A stretch of 64,000 bases of DNA, taken from positions 186,001-250,000 of the forward strand of contig PNMM01000001.1 in NCBI GenBank assembly GCA_013823625.1, in the 5' to 3' direction. Numbering within the stretch: position 1 is the stretch's first letter; each line of letters opens with the position of its first letter. Source of the stretch: Microbacterium sp. (GTDB lineage Bacteria > Actinomycetota > Actinomycetes > Actinomycetales > Microbacteriaceae). This document shows positions 15,481-24,706 of the stretch, piece after piece. Both the position numbers and the translations under genes were made by a program. Under the pieces are notes generated by a model, which had not been told where the DNA came from, made no database searches, and saw nothing but the letters and a program-made list of their open reading frames with translations.

Positions 15481-16835
15481 GCGAAACCACGCTCGTCAAC
15501 CCCGCCGACGAGACGGTCATCGGCACGGTGCGACACACGACGCTCGACGAGGTCGATGCGGCCGTGGCGCGTGCTGTCGTCGCGCAGAAGGCGTGGTTCG
15601 CGCTCGCTCCCGTCGACCGGGCTCGCGCTCTGCGCCGCTTCGCGGCGACCGTCGACGCCCACCTCGAAGAGCTCGCGCAGCTTGAAGTGCGCAACTCGGG
15701 GCACCCCATCGGCGCGGCCCGCTGGGAGGCGGGAAACGTGCGCGATGTGCTCGACTACTACAGCGGCGCACCCGAGCGCATGATCGGGCAGCAGATTCCG
15801 GTGGCCGGCGGTCTCGACGTGACCTTCCACGAGCCGCTCGGTGTCGTCGGTGTCATCGTGCCGTGGAACTTTCCCATGCCGATTGCGGCATGGGGCTTTG
15901 CTCCCGCGCTCGCCGCGGGCAACGCCGTGCTGCTCAAGCCCGCCGACTGGACGCCGCTGACGGCGATTCGCCTCGGCGAGCTCGCTCTCGAATCGGGGCT
16001 GCCCGAGAACCTGTTCCAGGTGCTGCCGGGCCGCGGTTCGGTCGTGGGTGACCGCTTCGTCACGCACGAGCAGGTGCGCAAAGTCGTCTTCACGGGCTCG
16101 ACCGAGGTCGGCAAGCACGTGATGGCCGGATGCGCGGCGCAGGTGAAACCTGTCACGCTCGAGCTCGGCGGCAAGAGCGCGAACATAGTGTTCGCCGACG
16201 CTGATCTTGAGGCAGCAGCATCCGGAGCCCCCGGCGCGGTGTTCGACAACGCGGGGCAAGACTGCTGTGCACGCTCGCGGCTGCTCGTGCAGCGCAGTGT
16301 GCTCGACCGTTTTCTCGAGTTGCTCGAGCCGGCCGTCAAGGGTTTTCGCGTGGGCAACCCCGCCGACGAGGGCGTCGACATGGGCCCGCTCGTCTCGAAG
16401 AGCCACTTCGACAACGTCGCCGAATTCCTCGACGGCAGCGTGCCCGTCGCCTTCAGCGGTACGGCGCCCGACGGCCCCGGCTACTGGATGGCGCCGACCG
16501 TCTTGCTGCCCAACCGCACCGATCGCGTCGCGACCGACGAGATCTTCGGCCCCGTCGTCTCGGTGCTGCCCTTCGACGACGAAGCCGACGCGATCGCCCT
16601 CGCGAACGACTCGATCTTCGGCCTCTCGGGCTCGATCTACACGCGCGACCTCGGCCGCGCTATCCGTGTCGCCCGCGGGGTGGAGAGCGGCGCGCTGAGC
16701 GTCAACTCGAACTCTTCGGTGCGCTACGCCACGCCCTTCGGCGGGTTCAAGCAGAGCGGACTCGGGCGTGAGCTGGGGCCGGATGCTCCGCTCGCCTTCA
16801 CCGAAACCAAGAACGTTTTCTTCTCTCACAGCTAA
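15477..16835 (+). CDS. NAD-dependent aldehyde dehydrogenase (betaine/gamma-glutamyl aldehyde type)
   Basis: A 452-residue ALDH starting at an ATG that overlaps the previous stop (ATGA). Visible motifs are the NAD-site block VIVPWNFPMPIAAWGFAPALAAGNAVLLKP (in part), VFTGSTEVGK, catalytic Glu229 in TLELGGKS, and catalytic Cys at 263/264 in AGQDCCARSR. EIFGPVVSV and TPFGGFKQSGLGREL are also present. In this locus it probably oxidises a gamma-glutamyl-aminoaldehyde to the acid. It is somewhat shorter than the common 480-500 residues but has no internal gap that I can see. Confidence 0.88.
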   Translation: MSETTLVNPADETVIGTVRHTTLDEVDAAVARAVVAQKAWFALAPVDRARALRRFAATVDAHLEELAQLEVRNSGHPIGAARWEAGNVRDVLDYYSGAPERMIGQQIPVAGGLDVTFHEPLGVVGVIVPWNFPMPIAAWGFAPALAAGNAVLLKPADWTPLTAIRLGELALESGLPENLFQVLPGRGSVVGDRFVTHEQVRKVVFTGSTEVGKHVMAGCAAQVKPVTLELGGKSANIVFADADLEAAASGAPGAVFDNAGQDCCARSRLLVQRSVLDRFLELLEPAVKGFRVGNPADEGVDMGPLVSKSHFDNVAEFLDGSVPVAFSGTAPDGPGYWMAPTVLLPNRTDRVATDEIFGPVVSVLPFDDEADAIALANDSIFGLSGSIYTRDLGRAIRVARGVESGALSVNSNSSVRYATPFGGFKQSGLGRELGPDAPLAFTETKNVFFSHS

Positions 16836-16848
16836 GGAGCACACGACC

Positions 16849-17637
16849 ATGACCATTACCCCCATCGATCTCACTCAGCGGCTCAAGGGCAAAGTTGCCG
16901 TCATTACGGGTGGCGCGAGCGGTATCGGTCTTGCCACCGCGCGTCGCTTCGCTGCCGAGGGCGCGATCGTCGTCATCGGTGACATGAACCCCGAGTCGGG
17001 TGAGGCCGCGGCCGCCGAGGTGGGCGGGCTCTTCGTGAAGGTCAACGTGACCGACGAGGCCGAGGTCAACAACCTCTTCGACACGGCGCAGGCCACCTAC
17101 GGCTCGCTCGACATCGCCTTCAACAACGCGGGCATCTCGCCGCCCGACGACGACTCGATCGAGACCACCGAGCTTCCCGCGTGGGACAAGGTGCAAGAGG
17201 TCAACCTCAAGAGCGTGTACCTGTGCTCGCGCGCGGCCCTGCGGCACATGGTTGCCCAGCAGTCGGGATCGATCATCAACACGGCCTCGTTCGTCGCCGT
17301 CATGGGCAGTGCCACGAGCCAGATCTCGTACACCGCGAGCAAGGGTGGCGTGCTCGCCATGACGCGTGAACTCGGGGTGCAGTTTGCTCGGCAGGGCATC
17401 CGTGTCAACGCCCTGTGCCCGGGCCCGGTCAACACGCCCCTGCTGCAAGAGTTGTTCGCGAAAGACCCCGAGCGTGCGCAGCGTCGACTCGTGCACATTC
17501 CGAAGGGTCGCTTCGCCGAGGCAGAAGAACTGGCCGCAGCGGTCGCGTTCCTCGCGAGCGACGACTCGTCGTTCATCACCGCTTCGACGTTCTTGGTTGA
17601 CGGCGGCATCAGCGGCGCCTACGTGACACCGCTGTAG
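16849..17637 (+). CDS. Short-chain dehydrogenase/reductase
   Basis: A 262-residue classical SDR. The cofactor loop GGASGIGLA lies near residues 21-29, NNAGI follows at about 89-93, and the catalytic pair Y161-x3-K165 is in SYTASKGG. The C-terminus ends in the usual FLVDGGISGAYV. AAGGAG at 16834-16839 overlaps the ALDH stop and sets the ATG. In the context of a gamma-glutamylethanolamide pathway it could be the alcohol dehydrogenase that makes the aldehyde for its neighbour. SDRs are versatile, so this role is an inference from position only. Confidence 0.86.
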   Translation: MTITPIDLTQRLKGKVAVITGGASGIGLATARRFAAEGAIVVIGDMNPESGEAAAAEVGGLFVKVNVTDEAEVNNLFDTAQATYGSLDIAFNNAGISPPDDDSIETTELPAWDKVQEVNLKSVYLCSRAALRHMVAQQSGSIINTASFVAVMGSATSQISYTASKGGVLAMTRELGVQFARQGIRVNALCPGPVNTPLLQELFAKDPERAQRRLVHIPKGRFAEAEELAAAVAFLASDDSSFITASTFLVDGGISGAYVTPL

Positions 17638-17647
17638 GGTCACGACC

Positions 17648-18436
17648 ATGGCGAGCGCGGGGGGCGAGGCCACCGGTATCGGTGGCGAGACGCCCGTCGC
17701 GCTCGCGAGCGAGCCGCTCGAACCGCTCGAGTCGCTCGCGCACGAGGCGCTCTCTCGGCCTGTGCGCGGGGGCAATGCATTCGAAGAGACCTTGGCGCGA
17801 TTGCTGCAACTCATTCGGCTCGGCATCGTCGGGCCCGGTGAAGCCCTCGCGCCCGAGCGCGAACTCGCGGCGCGCTTTGAAGTCAGTCGTGACACCGTGC
17901 GTGAGGCGATTCGCTCACTCGCCGACGCTGGCTATCTCGAGTCGCGACGAGGCCGCTATGGCGGCACGTTTGTCTGCGACCCGCTCCCGGTGGCGGTAGG
18001 CGAACCCGCCCCCGCGGTAGCTGCCGCTGACCTTGACGACATCTTGACCCTGCGGTCGGTGCTCGAGGTGGGGGCCGCGCGAGCCGCGGCCGGTCGGGCC
18101 CTCACGGCCCTCGAACGCGAGTCGCTGCACGTGCGATTGCGCGAGCTTGCCGCGGCCGACCCCGCCGACTACCGGCGACTCGACTCGCGCTTGCATCTCA
18201 CGATCGCCGAGCTCTCGGGCAGCCCAAGCCTGGTGTCACTCATCGCCGAGAACCGCATGGTGGTCAATGGGCTACTCGACCGCATTCCCTTACTCGCACC
18301 GAACATCGCGCACTCTGATGAGCAACACGAGCAGATCGTGTGGGCCGTGCTCGTCGGCGACGCCGATCGGGCGGCGACAGCCATGGCAGAACACCTCGAG
18401 GGTTCGCAATCGCTCTTGCGGGCGTTTCTCGCGTAG
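17648..18436 (+). CDS. GntR/FadR family transcriptional regulator
   Basis: A 262-residue regulator. After a disordered N-terminus, residues about 45-110 form a winged helix-turn-helix (ALAPERELAARFEVSRDTVREAIRSLADAGYLESRRGRYGGTFV). The C-terminal helical FCD domain (about 125-255) has the metal/ligand-binding pattern D..LH..IAELSGSPSL and HSDEQHEQI. It follows the SDR gene by 10 nt and is likely the local regulator of the amine locus, sensing a pathway intermediate. A TAGGGT hexamer that includes the SDR stop codon lies 7 nt before its ATG, so it may also have its own leaderless promoter. Confidence 0.9.
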   Translation: MASAGGEATGIGGETPVALASEPLEPLESLAHEALSRPVRGGNAFEETLARLLQLIRLGIVGPGEALAPERELAARFEVSRDTVREAIRSLADAGYLESRRGRYGGTFVCDPLPVAVGEPAPAVAAADLDDILTLRSVLEVGAARAAAGRALTALERESLHVRLRELAAADPADYRRLDSRLHLTIAELSGSPSLVSLIAENRMVVNGLLDRIPLLAPNIAHSDEQHEQIVWAVLVGDADRAATAMAEHLEGSQSLLRAFLA

Positions 18437-18455
18437 CCGCTGGCCACGCGCGACC

Positions 18456-19283
18456 TCAGCGCGGCGTAGCGGTGCGGGCGGGCTCGGGCTGTGTCACGGC
18501 AGCCTGGCGCGCGAACGCGAGAGTTTCGCGCAGCAACGCGAGCCGCTGCTCGTCGTCGGCTCCGCACGCGCGAGTCGTCACTTCGGCAATGATCGAGCCC
18601 GAGAAGTCGCGGCGCGCGAGCAGAGCGATGACCTCGGCGACGGGCTGAACCCCGTGGCCCGGAATCAGGTGCTCATCGAACATGAGGTCGTTCGGTTCGA
18701 GTGACGAGCCGTCGCACAAGTGCACGTGGCGCAGCCGGTTGCCCCACTGCTGCGCAAGGTCGAGGGCGCTCACGCCCGCGAGGGCGGCGTGCGAAAAGTC
18801 GAGCGTCAGGGCGTCGACGTCAAGACCGCCAGGGTTCCAGTCGGGAGCGTAGGCATTGCGGTCATGCCCACCGACCGTGACCGGAAACATGTTCTCGACC
18901 GCGACCATGACGCCGTAGCGGTCGCTCACCTCGCGCACCGATCGTGTGAAGTTGCGAGCCGATCGAGCCTGCCAGCGAAACGGGGGGTGCACGACAACGG
19001 TGTGCGCTCCGACCTGCCGCGCGAGCGCCGCCGAACGGTCGAGCTTGCGATGCGGGTCGGCGCCGAAGACGAAGGCCGTCAACACCAGAACGGGGGCGTG
19101 GATGCTCAGCACGGGCATCCCGTACCGCTCACTCAGCGCGCTGATGACGCGCGGGTTGCGCGTGTCGGGGTCGCTCGTCACCATGATCTCGACCCCGTCG
19201 TAGCCGGCCTCGGCGGCCAAGCGGAAGGCGTCGTGTAAGCGACGCGGCAAGACACTGGTGGTGCCCATTCCGATGCTGATCAC
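18456..19283 (-). CDS. Sugar phosphate isomerase/epimerase (xylose-isomerase-like TIM barrel)
   Basis: A 275-residue AP-endonuclease-2/xylose-isomerase-like TIM barrel. Features are VEIMVTSDPDTRNP, LSIHAPVLVL, VVHPPFRWQ, VAVENMFPV, LTLDFSHAAL and LRHVHLCDG, with metal-ligand type His/Glu/Asp residues at strand ends. Family members act on sugars, inositols or hydroxypyruvate; the substrate cannot be predicted. It is convergent with the GntR gene and divergent from otsA. The GTG start is supported by a -10 hexamer exactly 6 nt upstream. Confidence 0.85.
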   Translation of the reverse strand: MISIGMGTTSVLPRRLHDAFRLAAEAGYDGVEIMVTSDPDTRNPRVISALSERYGMPVLSIHAPVLVLTAFVFGADPHRKLDRSAALARQVGAHTVVVHPPFRWQARSARNFTRSVREVSDRYGVMVAVENMFPVTVGGHDRNAYAPDWNPGGLDVDALTLDFSHAALAGVSALDLAQQWGNRLRHVHLCDGSSLEPNDLMFDEHLIPGHGVQPVAEVIALLARRDFSGSIIAEVTTRACGADDEQRLALLRETLAFARQAAVTQPEPARTATPR

Positions 19284-19289
19284 GGGGCC

Positions 19290-19295
19290 AGGGTA
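19290..19295 (-). promoter_or_regulatory. Leaderless -10 element (TACCCT)
   Basis: TACCCT on the minus strand ends 7 nt before the GTG of the isomerase gene, placing the likely transcription start at the start codon. Confidence 0.65.
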
Positions 19296-19448
19296 GGCCG
19301 CTCACGCGTGCTGATCGGCGAGGCGGGAGTGAACGCCTCATGACCGTTCGTCGAACCGTGCGGCAACACGGCTGATACCGTGGAGAAAGCCGGACAGCCC
19401 CGCACCGACGATTCCCCCGAGCACCAGCCCCGGAAACGAGCGAGCGAC

Positions 19449-20879
19449 ATGACCGACACTCTGCGCTACGACTTTGTCGTGGTCTCGAACCGATTGCCGG
19501 TCGATCGCGTCATCGACGCCGATGGCACGGCGCGCTGGCAGCGCTCGCCGGGGGGCCTTGTGGCGGCACTCCAACCCGTCATGCGAGCCTCGCACGGCGC
19601 CTGGGTGGGCTGGGCAGGCCAGCCCGATCTCGAGATTGAGCCCTTCGCTTTCGACGAGGCCACGCTCGTTCCCGTGGCGCTGAGTCCCCTCGAGATCGAG
19701 AACTACTACGAGGGTTTCAGCAACGACACGCTGTGGCCGCTCTACCACGACGTCATTGCGCGCCCGAGTTTTCACCGTGAGTGGTGGGACGCCTATGTCG
19801 AGGTCAATCAACGGTTCGCCGATGCGAGCGCTCGCGTCGCCAACCCCGGGGCAACCGTGTGGGTGCAGGACTACCAACTGCAGTTGGTGCCGCGCATGCT
19901 GCGCGAGCAGCGCCCCGACCTCACGATCGGCTTCTTCAATCACATTCCGTTTCCGCCTTTTGGGCTCTACGCGCAATTGCCGTGGCGCACCCAGGTCATC
20001 GAGGGCTTGCTCGGTGCCGACGTCATTGGGTTTCAGCGCGTCGCCGATGCGGGCAACTTTTCGCGCGCTGTGCGACGACTGTTTGGCTATGCCACGCGTG
20101 CCCCCGAGATTCGCGTTCCCGACGGGCTCGGTGGTCACCGCACAGTCATCGCCAAAGCTTTTCCGATTTCGATCGACGTCGCCGAGTTCGAAGAGATCGC
20201 TCGACGGCCCGAGGTGCAGGCTCGCGCGCAACAGATTCGCGATGACCTCGGCAACCCGTCGACGATCATGCTTGGCGTTGACCGCCTTGACTATACGAAG
20301 GGCATCCGTCATCGCTTGAAGGCCTTTGGCGAGCTGCTGAGCGAGGGAGAGCTGTCGGTCGGTGATACCGTGCTCGTGCAAGTGGCGAGTCCGAGTCGCG
20401 AACGCGTGGCCGCCTACATGCAGTTGCGTGACGAGATCGAATTGACCGTCGGCCGCCTCAACGGCACCTACGCCACGATCAGTCACAGTGCCGTCGCCTA
20501 CCTTCACCACGGGTATCCCCGCGAAGAAATGGTCGCTCTCTATCTGGCTGCCGACGTCATGCTCGTGACGGCGCTGCGTGACGGCATGAACCTGGTCGCG
20601 AAAGAGTTCGTCGCATGCCAGCTCGACGATGACGGCGTGCTCGTATTGAGCGAATTCGCGGGCGCGGCCGATGAGCTCAAGAACGCCTTGCTCGTGAACC
20701 CCCACGACATCGACGGACTCAAGCGCTCGATCGTGATGGCCGCGCGCATGCCACAGCGCGAGCGCACGACCCGTATGCGCGCCTTGCGCCGACGGGTGCG
20801 CGATAACGACGTGGTGCGCTGGTCGACGACCTTTCTCGACACCCTGCGGCATGCCAACCACCACTCGAGCGCGAGATGA
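19449..20879 (+). CDS. otsA: Trehalose-6-phosphate synthase (GT20)
   Basis: A 476-residue GT-B enzyme that joins glucose from a nucleotide sugar (UDP- or GDP-glucose) to glucose-6-phosphate. Motifs are VVSNRLPVDR with the following GGL, VWVQDYQLQLVPRMLR, NHIPFPPF, GVDRLDYTKGI and DGMNLVAKEFVACQ. The ATG at 19449 begins at family homology; an in-frame GTG at 19380 would add 23 residues of low-similarity sequence. Downstream otsB overlaps by 4 nt (ATGA), forming the classic two-gene trehalose operon for osmoprotection and stress. Confidence 0.95.
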   Translation: MTDTLRYDFVVVSNRLPVDRVIDADGTARWQRSPGGLVAALQPVMRASHGAWVGWAGQPDLEIEPFAFDEATLVPVALSPLEIENYYEGFSNDTLWPLYHDVIARPSFHREWWDAYVEVNQRFADASARVANPGATVWVQDYQLQLVPRMLREQRPDLTIGFFNHIPFPPFGLYAQLPWRTQVIEGLLGADVIGFQRVADAGNFSRAVRRLFGYATRAPEIRVPDGLGGHRTVIAKAFPISIDVAEFEEIARRPEVQARAQQIRDDLGNPSTIMLGVDRLDYTKGIRHRLKAFGELLSEGELSVGDTVLVQVASPSRERVAAYMQLRDEIELTVGRLNGTYATISHSAVAYLHHGYPREEMVALYLAADVMLVTALRDGMNLVAKEFVACQLDDDGVLVLSEFAGAADELKNALLVNPHDIDGLKRSIVMAARMPQRERTTRMRALRRRVRDNDVVRWSTTFLDTLRHANHHSSAR

Positions 20880-21661
20880 CGGTGCCCCCCGACCTGCTCG
20901 CGGCGCTCACGCGCTTTGTCGAGTACGAGCGCATTCTCATTGCCCTCGACTTCGACGGAACCCTCGCCCCCGAGGTCGACGACCCCGCCCGCGCGCGTGC
21001 GCTGCCTGCGGCCCACGAGGCGTTGCTCTGCTTGCGTGAGCTGCCGGGCGTGACGATCGCGCTGATTTCTGGCCGCGCACTCGAGAGCCTCGCTGCCGCG
21101 AGTGAGTTTTCAGGTGATGTGCCGCTCGTGGGCTCGCACGGCCTCGAGGTGCGATTCGATGCGCGGGATGCCCACCCGGCGATCGACGCCGCCGACCGCG
21201 ATCGCGTGCGTGCCCTGCAGTCGCGGCTCGAGCCCCTCATCGCGACGACCCCCGCCGCCTGGCTCGAGCTCAAGCCCGCGGGCGTCGCGGTGCACACGCG
21301 CCTCGTCGACGCGCCCGCGGCATCCGTTCTCCATGACGCGGTGACGGCCGCGGCCCTCGAGCTCGACGAGGCACTCACGGTGCGCGAGGGCAAGAACGTC
21401 GTCGAGTTTTCGGTGCGCGACGCGACCAAAGGCGACGGTTTGCGTGCTCTGCGCGCGCGATTCGGCCCCAATGCGGTGCTTTTTGCCGGCGACGACGTCA
21501 CCGACGAAGACGTCTTTGCCGCGCTCGAACCGCACGACGTGGGTATCAAGGTGGGGGCGGCGGCCACGCGCGCTGACTATCGCGTCGCTGATCCGGCGGC
21601 GATCGCGCGCGTGCTGCACAGCGTTTGCACCCTGAGGCAATCACTCGGAATCGCTCAGTAG
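20876..21661 (+). CDS. otsB: Trehalose-6-phosphate phosphatase
   Basis: A 261-residue HAD-superfamily phosphatase. Motif I is DFDGTLAPE near residue 25, motif II is LISGRALESL, the cap region contains LVGSHGLEVRF, and motifs III/IV are KGDGLRAL and FAGDDVTDEDVF. It removes phosphate from trehalose-6-phosphate produced by OtsA, with which it is translationally coupled through a 4-nt overlap. Length and motif order are normal. Confidence 0.95.
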   Translation: MTVPPDLLAALTRFVEYERILIALDFDGTLAPEVDDPARARALPAAHEALLCLRELPGVTIALISGRALESLAAASEFSGDVPLVGSHGLEVRFDARDAHPAIDAADRDRVRALQSRLEPLIATTPAAWLELKPAGVAVHTRLVDAPAASVLHDAVTAAALELDEALTVREGKNVVEFSVRDATKGDGLRALRARFGPNAVLFAGDDVTDEDVFAALEPHDVGIKVGAAATRADYRVADPAAIARVLHSVCTLRQSLGIAQ

Positions 21662-21733
21662 GCTGGAGGCATCCGGCGACCGCGCCGAGACGCCCTACCC
21701 CCTTGCCGAACCACCGACACCGAGGGAGGACGC

Positions 21734-24706
21734 ATGTTCATCGTCCTGATGGTGTTTGCGGTGGCCGCTCTCGCGCTGATGCCGCTCGCTCGAGTTCTGC
21801 GCGCTCGGGTCTTCTGGGTTGCGGCCCTCATGCCGCTCGGGGCGTTCGTGCACACGCTGCTGCAGGCGCCACTCGCGCTCGCGACCGATGCGGCACAGCA
21901 TCCGGTCGAGCGATTCATGTGGATCGAGCAACTGCAGCTGTCTCTCGACCTGCGCATGGACGCACTCTCGTGGGTGCTCGCGCTCATCGTGACCGGTGTG
22001 GGCAGTCTCGTTCTGCTCTACTGCGCCACGTACTTTCGCGACGACGAGCACGGTCTTGGCCGGTTTGCCGCGGTTCTGCTCGCCTTCGCGGGCACGATGT
22101 ATGGCCTCGTGCTCGCCGATGATGTGTACCTGTTGTTTGTGTTGTGGGAGGCCACGAGCGTCTTCTCGTACTTGCTCATCGGCCACTACACCCACCGCAA
22201 AGCCAGCCGCGGTGCCGCCCTGCAAGCGCTCATCACGACGACCTTTGGCGGGCTCGTCATGCTCGTGGGCCTCGTGTTGCTCGCCGTGCAGGCGGGCACG
22301 TCGAACCTCACGACGATTCTCGCCGAGCTGCCGGCCGGGCCGCTCACGACGACCGCGATCATGCTCGTGCTCGTCGGAGCCCTGTCGAAGTCGGCAATCG
22401 TCCCCTTGCACTTCTGGCTACCCGGAGCGATGGCGGCGCCTACTCCCGTGAGCGCCTACTTGCACGCTGCGGCGATGGTCAAGGCGGGCATCTACCTCGT
22501 GCTGCGGCTCGCGCCCGCGACGGTCGACGTGCCCGGGTGGCGCGAAGTCGTCGTCGTGCTCGGCGTCGCCACGATGTTGCTCGGGGGCTGGGCCGCCCTC
22601 AAGCAGACCGACCTCAAGCTCTTGCTCGCGTATGGCACCGTGAGTCAACTGGGCTTTCTCGTCGTCGTTGCGGGATTCGGTACGCGCGACACAGCCCTTG
22701 CCGCTCTCGCTCTCTTGCTCGCGCACGCGCTCTTCAAGGGCGCTCTCTTTCTCGTCGTGGGCATCATCGACCACAAGGCCGCCACGCGTGACCTGCGAAA
22801 ACTCTCGGGGCTCGGTCGGCGCTCGCCGTGGCTCGCGGGGATCACGCTCATCGTGCTCGCCTCGATGGCGGGGCTTCCTCCCGTGTTCGGGTTCGTCGCG
22901 AAAGAGACGGCCCTCTACGCACTGCTGTCGGCGGCGACGGGGGAGGGCACGGCAACACTCGACGCGGCCGGGCAAACCTGGGCGGCGATCGCGACGGTCG
23001 GAGTCGTCGTGGGGTCAGCGCTCACCGTCGCCTACAGCATCCGTTTCTTCTGGGGAGCGTTTGCCCGCAAGCCCGGCGTTGACGACGTGAGCACGCTCGA
23101 AACCGTGAGCCGCCGCTTCATGCTCGCGCCCGCCGTGCTCGCGGTCGCGAGTCTCGCTCTCGGACCCCTCGCGTTGATCGTTGACGCCGGTCTCGCGCCC
23201 TCCGCGGCGCTTTTCGCGAGCCGCGAGTCTGACGGTGAGATCTACCAGCTCGCGCTCTGGCATGGGGTGACACCTGAGCTCGGGCTCACCCTCGTGGCGA
23301 TTGTGCTGGGCATCGCACTCTTCGTGGCGCGCGAACCCGTGCGACGCCTGCAGTCGAAGATGGCGCGGACGACCACGGCGTCTGATGCCTATTGGGACGT
23401 CATGGGCGCCGTCGACCGTCTCGCCGTGCGCGTGACGGGAGTGACTCAGCGTGGCTCGCTGCCCTTCTATCTCGGGGTCATTCTTGTGGTCGTCATCGGC
23501 GTCTCGAGTGCGGCGCTCATCGCCGGCGGCCCGTGGGAGGTCGAGCTTCGCCTGTGGGATCACCCCGCTCAGCTCGGCATCGGCATCGTCATGGTCATCG
23601 CGGCCATTGCGGCCACACAGGCGCAGAAACGATTCGCCGCACTCGTCATCGTGGGCACGACGGGCCTCGGCATGTCGGCGATCTTCGCCCTGCAGGGTGC
23701 TCCTGACCTCGCGCTCACGCAGATTCTCGTGGAGGTCGTCACGCTCATCGCGTTCGTGCTCGTATTGCGCCGTTTGCCCGCCCGCCTGGGCGACAAACAC
23801 GGAAGCACGCATCGGATGCTGCGCGCGAGCATCGGCATCGGCGTCGGCCTCGTCATGGCGGTCGTCGCGGTCGTCGCCGCGGGCGCACGCATCGCCGAGC
23901 CGATCTCGCTCGAGTGGCCACTGCTCGCCTATGAGATCGGACACGGTCGCAACACCGTCAACGTTGCCCTTGTGGACTTGCGCGGCTGGGACACCATGGG
24001 AGAGCTCGCGGTCGTGATCGCTGCCGCAACCGGGGTAGCGAGCCTGCTCTTCTTGCGCGGTCGGGGTGAGTCGCCACCGCGCCCGGGACGCACCGCGGTC
24101 AAGAAGCGCATCGCGGCACGGCTTGACCGGGTTCGCGAGCAGGGCGAGAGCGGCGAACTGCGCAACGCCTGGATTCTCGCGGGGCCCACGCTTGACCCGC
24201 GCCACCGCTCGATCTTGCTCGAGGTTGTCGTGCGCCTGACCTTTCACGCGATCATCGTCATTTCGCTCTACTTGCTCTTCGCGGGCCACAACCTGCCGGG
24301 TGGCGGCTTTGTCGGCGGGCTCGTGGCAGGCCTTGCGCTCGTGGGCCGCTATCTCGCTGGCGGGCGCTACGAGCTCGGCGCCGCCCTGCCGCTCGGGGCC
24401 GGCGCGGTGCTCGGCACGGGCTTGCTCATCGCCGCGGGCACTGCGCTTGCCCCACTGTTCTTCGGGGCACCACCCCTCACCTCGACCTACTGGGAAGGCG
24501 AGCTGTGGTTGCTCGGTGAGGTCGAGTTTGTGACGTCCACGATCTTCGACATTGGGGTCTACCTCGTCGTCGTGGGTCTCGTGCTCGACGTTTTGCGCAG
24601 CCTCGGCGGTGAAGTCGACCGACAGGGGGGCGATGCACTGGCGCCCGCGGCGGGCGCGGGGTCAGCATCCGTCGTCACGATTTCAGAAACGGGAGAAAAG
24701 CGATGA
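21734..24706 (+). CDS. mrpA: Mrp Na+/H+ antiporter subunit A fused to subunit B
   Basis: A 990-residue multi-spanning protein with AGGGAGGA before its ATG. The first 600 or so residues are a complex I NuoL/MrpA-like proton channel (LYCATYFRDDEHGLGRF, LWEATSVFSYLLIGHY, then KSAIVPLHFWLPGAM and LKQTDLKLLLAYGTVSQLG). Residues about 640-780 match the MrpA tail (LIVGTTGLGMSAIF-like, GAPDLALTQILVE). The last 140 residues contain LLFAGHNLPGGGFVGGLV and VEFVTSTIFDIGVYLVV, which is the MnhB domain normally encoded as separate MrpB. It is the first gene of a complete Mrp operon for pH and sodium homeostasis. Confidence 0.95.
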   Translation: MFIVLMVFAVAALALMPLARVLRARVFWVAALMPLGAFVHTLLQAPLALATDAAQHPVERFMWIEQLQLSLDLRMDALSWVLALIVTGVGSLVLLYCATYFRDDEHGLGRFAAVLLAFAGTMYGLVLADDVYLLFVLWEATSVFSYLLIGHYTHRKASRGAALQALITTTFGGLVMLVGLVLLAVQAGTSNLTTILAELPAGPLTTTAIMLVLVGALSKSAIVPLHFWLPGAMAAPTPVSAYLHAAAMVKAGIYLVLRLAPATVDVPGWREVVVVLGVATMLLGGWAALKQTDLKLLLAYGTVSQLGFLVVVAGFGTRDTALAALALLLAHALFKGALFLVVGIIDHKAATRDLRKLSGLGRRSPWLAGITLIVLASMAGLPPVFGFVAKETALYALLSAATGEGTATLDAAGQTWAAIATVGVVVGSALTVAYSIRFFWGAFARKPGVDDVSTLETVSRRFMLAPAVLAVASLALGPLALIVDAGLAPSAALFASRESDGEIYQLALWHGVTPELGLTLVAIVLGIALFVAREPVRRLQSKMARTTTASDAYWDVMGAVDRLAVRVTGVTQRGSLPFYLGVILVVVIGVSSAALIAGGPWEVELRLWDHPAQLGIGIVMVIAAIAATQAQKRFAALVIVGTTGLGMSAIFALQGAPDLALTQILVEVVTLIAFVLVLRRLPARLGDKHGSTHRMLRASIGIGVGLVMAVVAVVAAGARIAEPISLEWPLLAYEIGHGRNTVNVALVDLRGWDTMGELAVVIAAATGVASLLFLRGRGESPPRPGRTAVKKRIAARLDRVREQGESGELRNAWILAGPTLDPRHRSILLEVVVRLTFHAIIVISLYLLFAGHNLPGGGFVGGLVAGLALVGRYLAGGRYELGAALPLGAGAVLGTGLLIAAGTALAPLFFGAPPLTSTYWEGELWLLGEVEFVTSTIFDIGVYLVVVGLVLDVLRSLGGEVDRQGGDALAPAAGAGSASVVTISETGEKR

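Noticed and set aside
15264-16874. 536-codon minus-strand frame opposite the aldehyde dehydrogenase
   Set aside because: Antisense shadow; the plus strand has intact ALDH motifs and operon-type overlaps.
19338-20864. 508-codon minus-strand frame opposite otsA
   Set aside because: Antisense shadow of a well-conserved trehalose-6-phosphate synthase; no ribosome binding site or family match.
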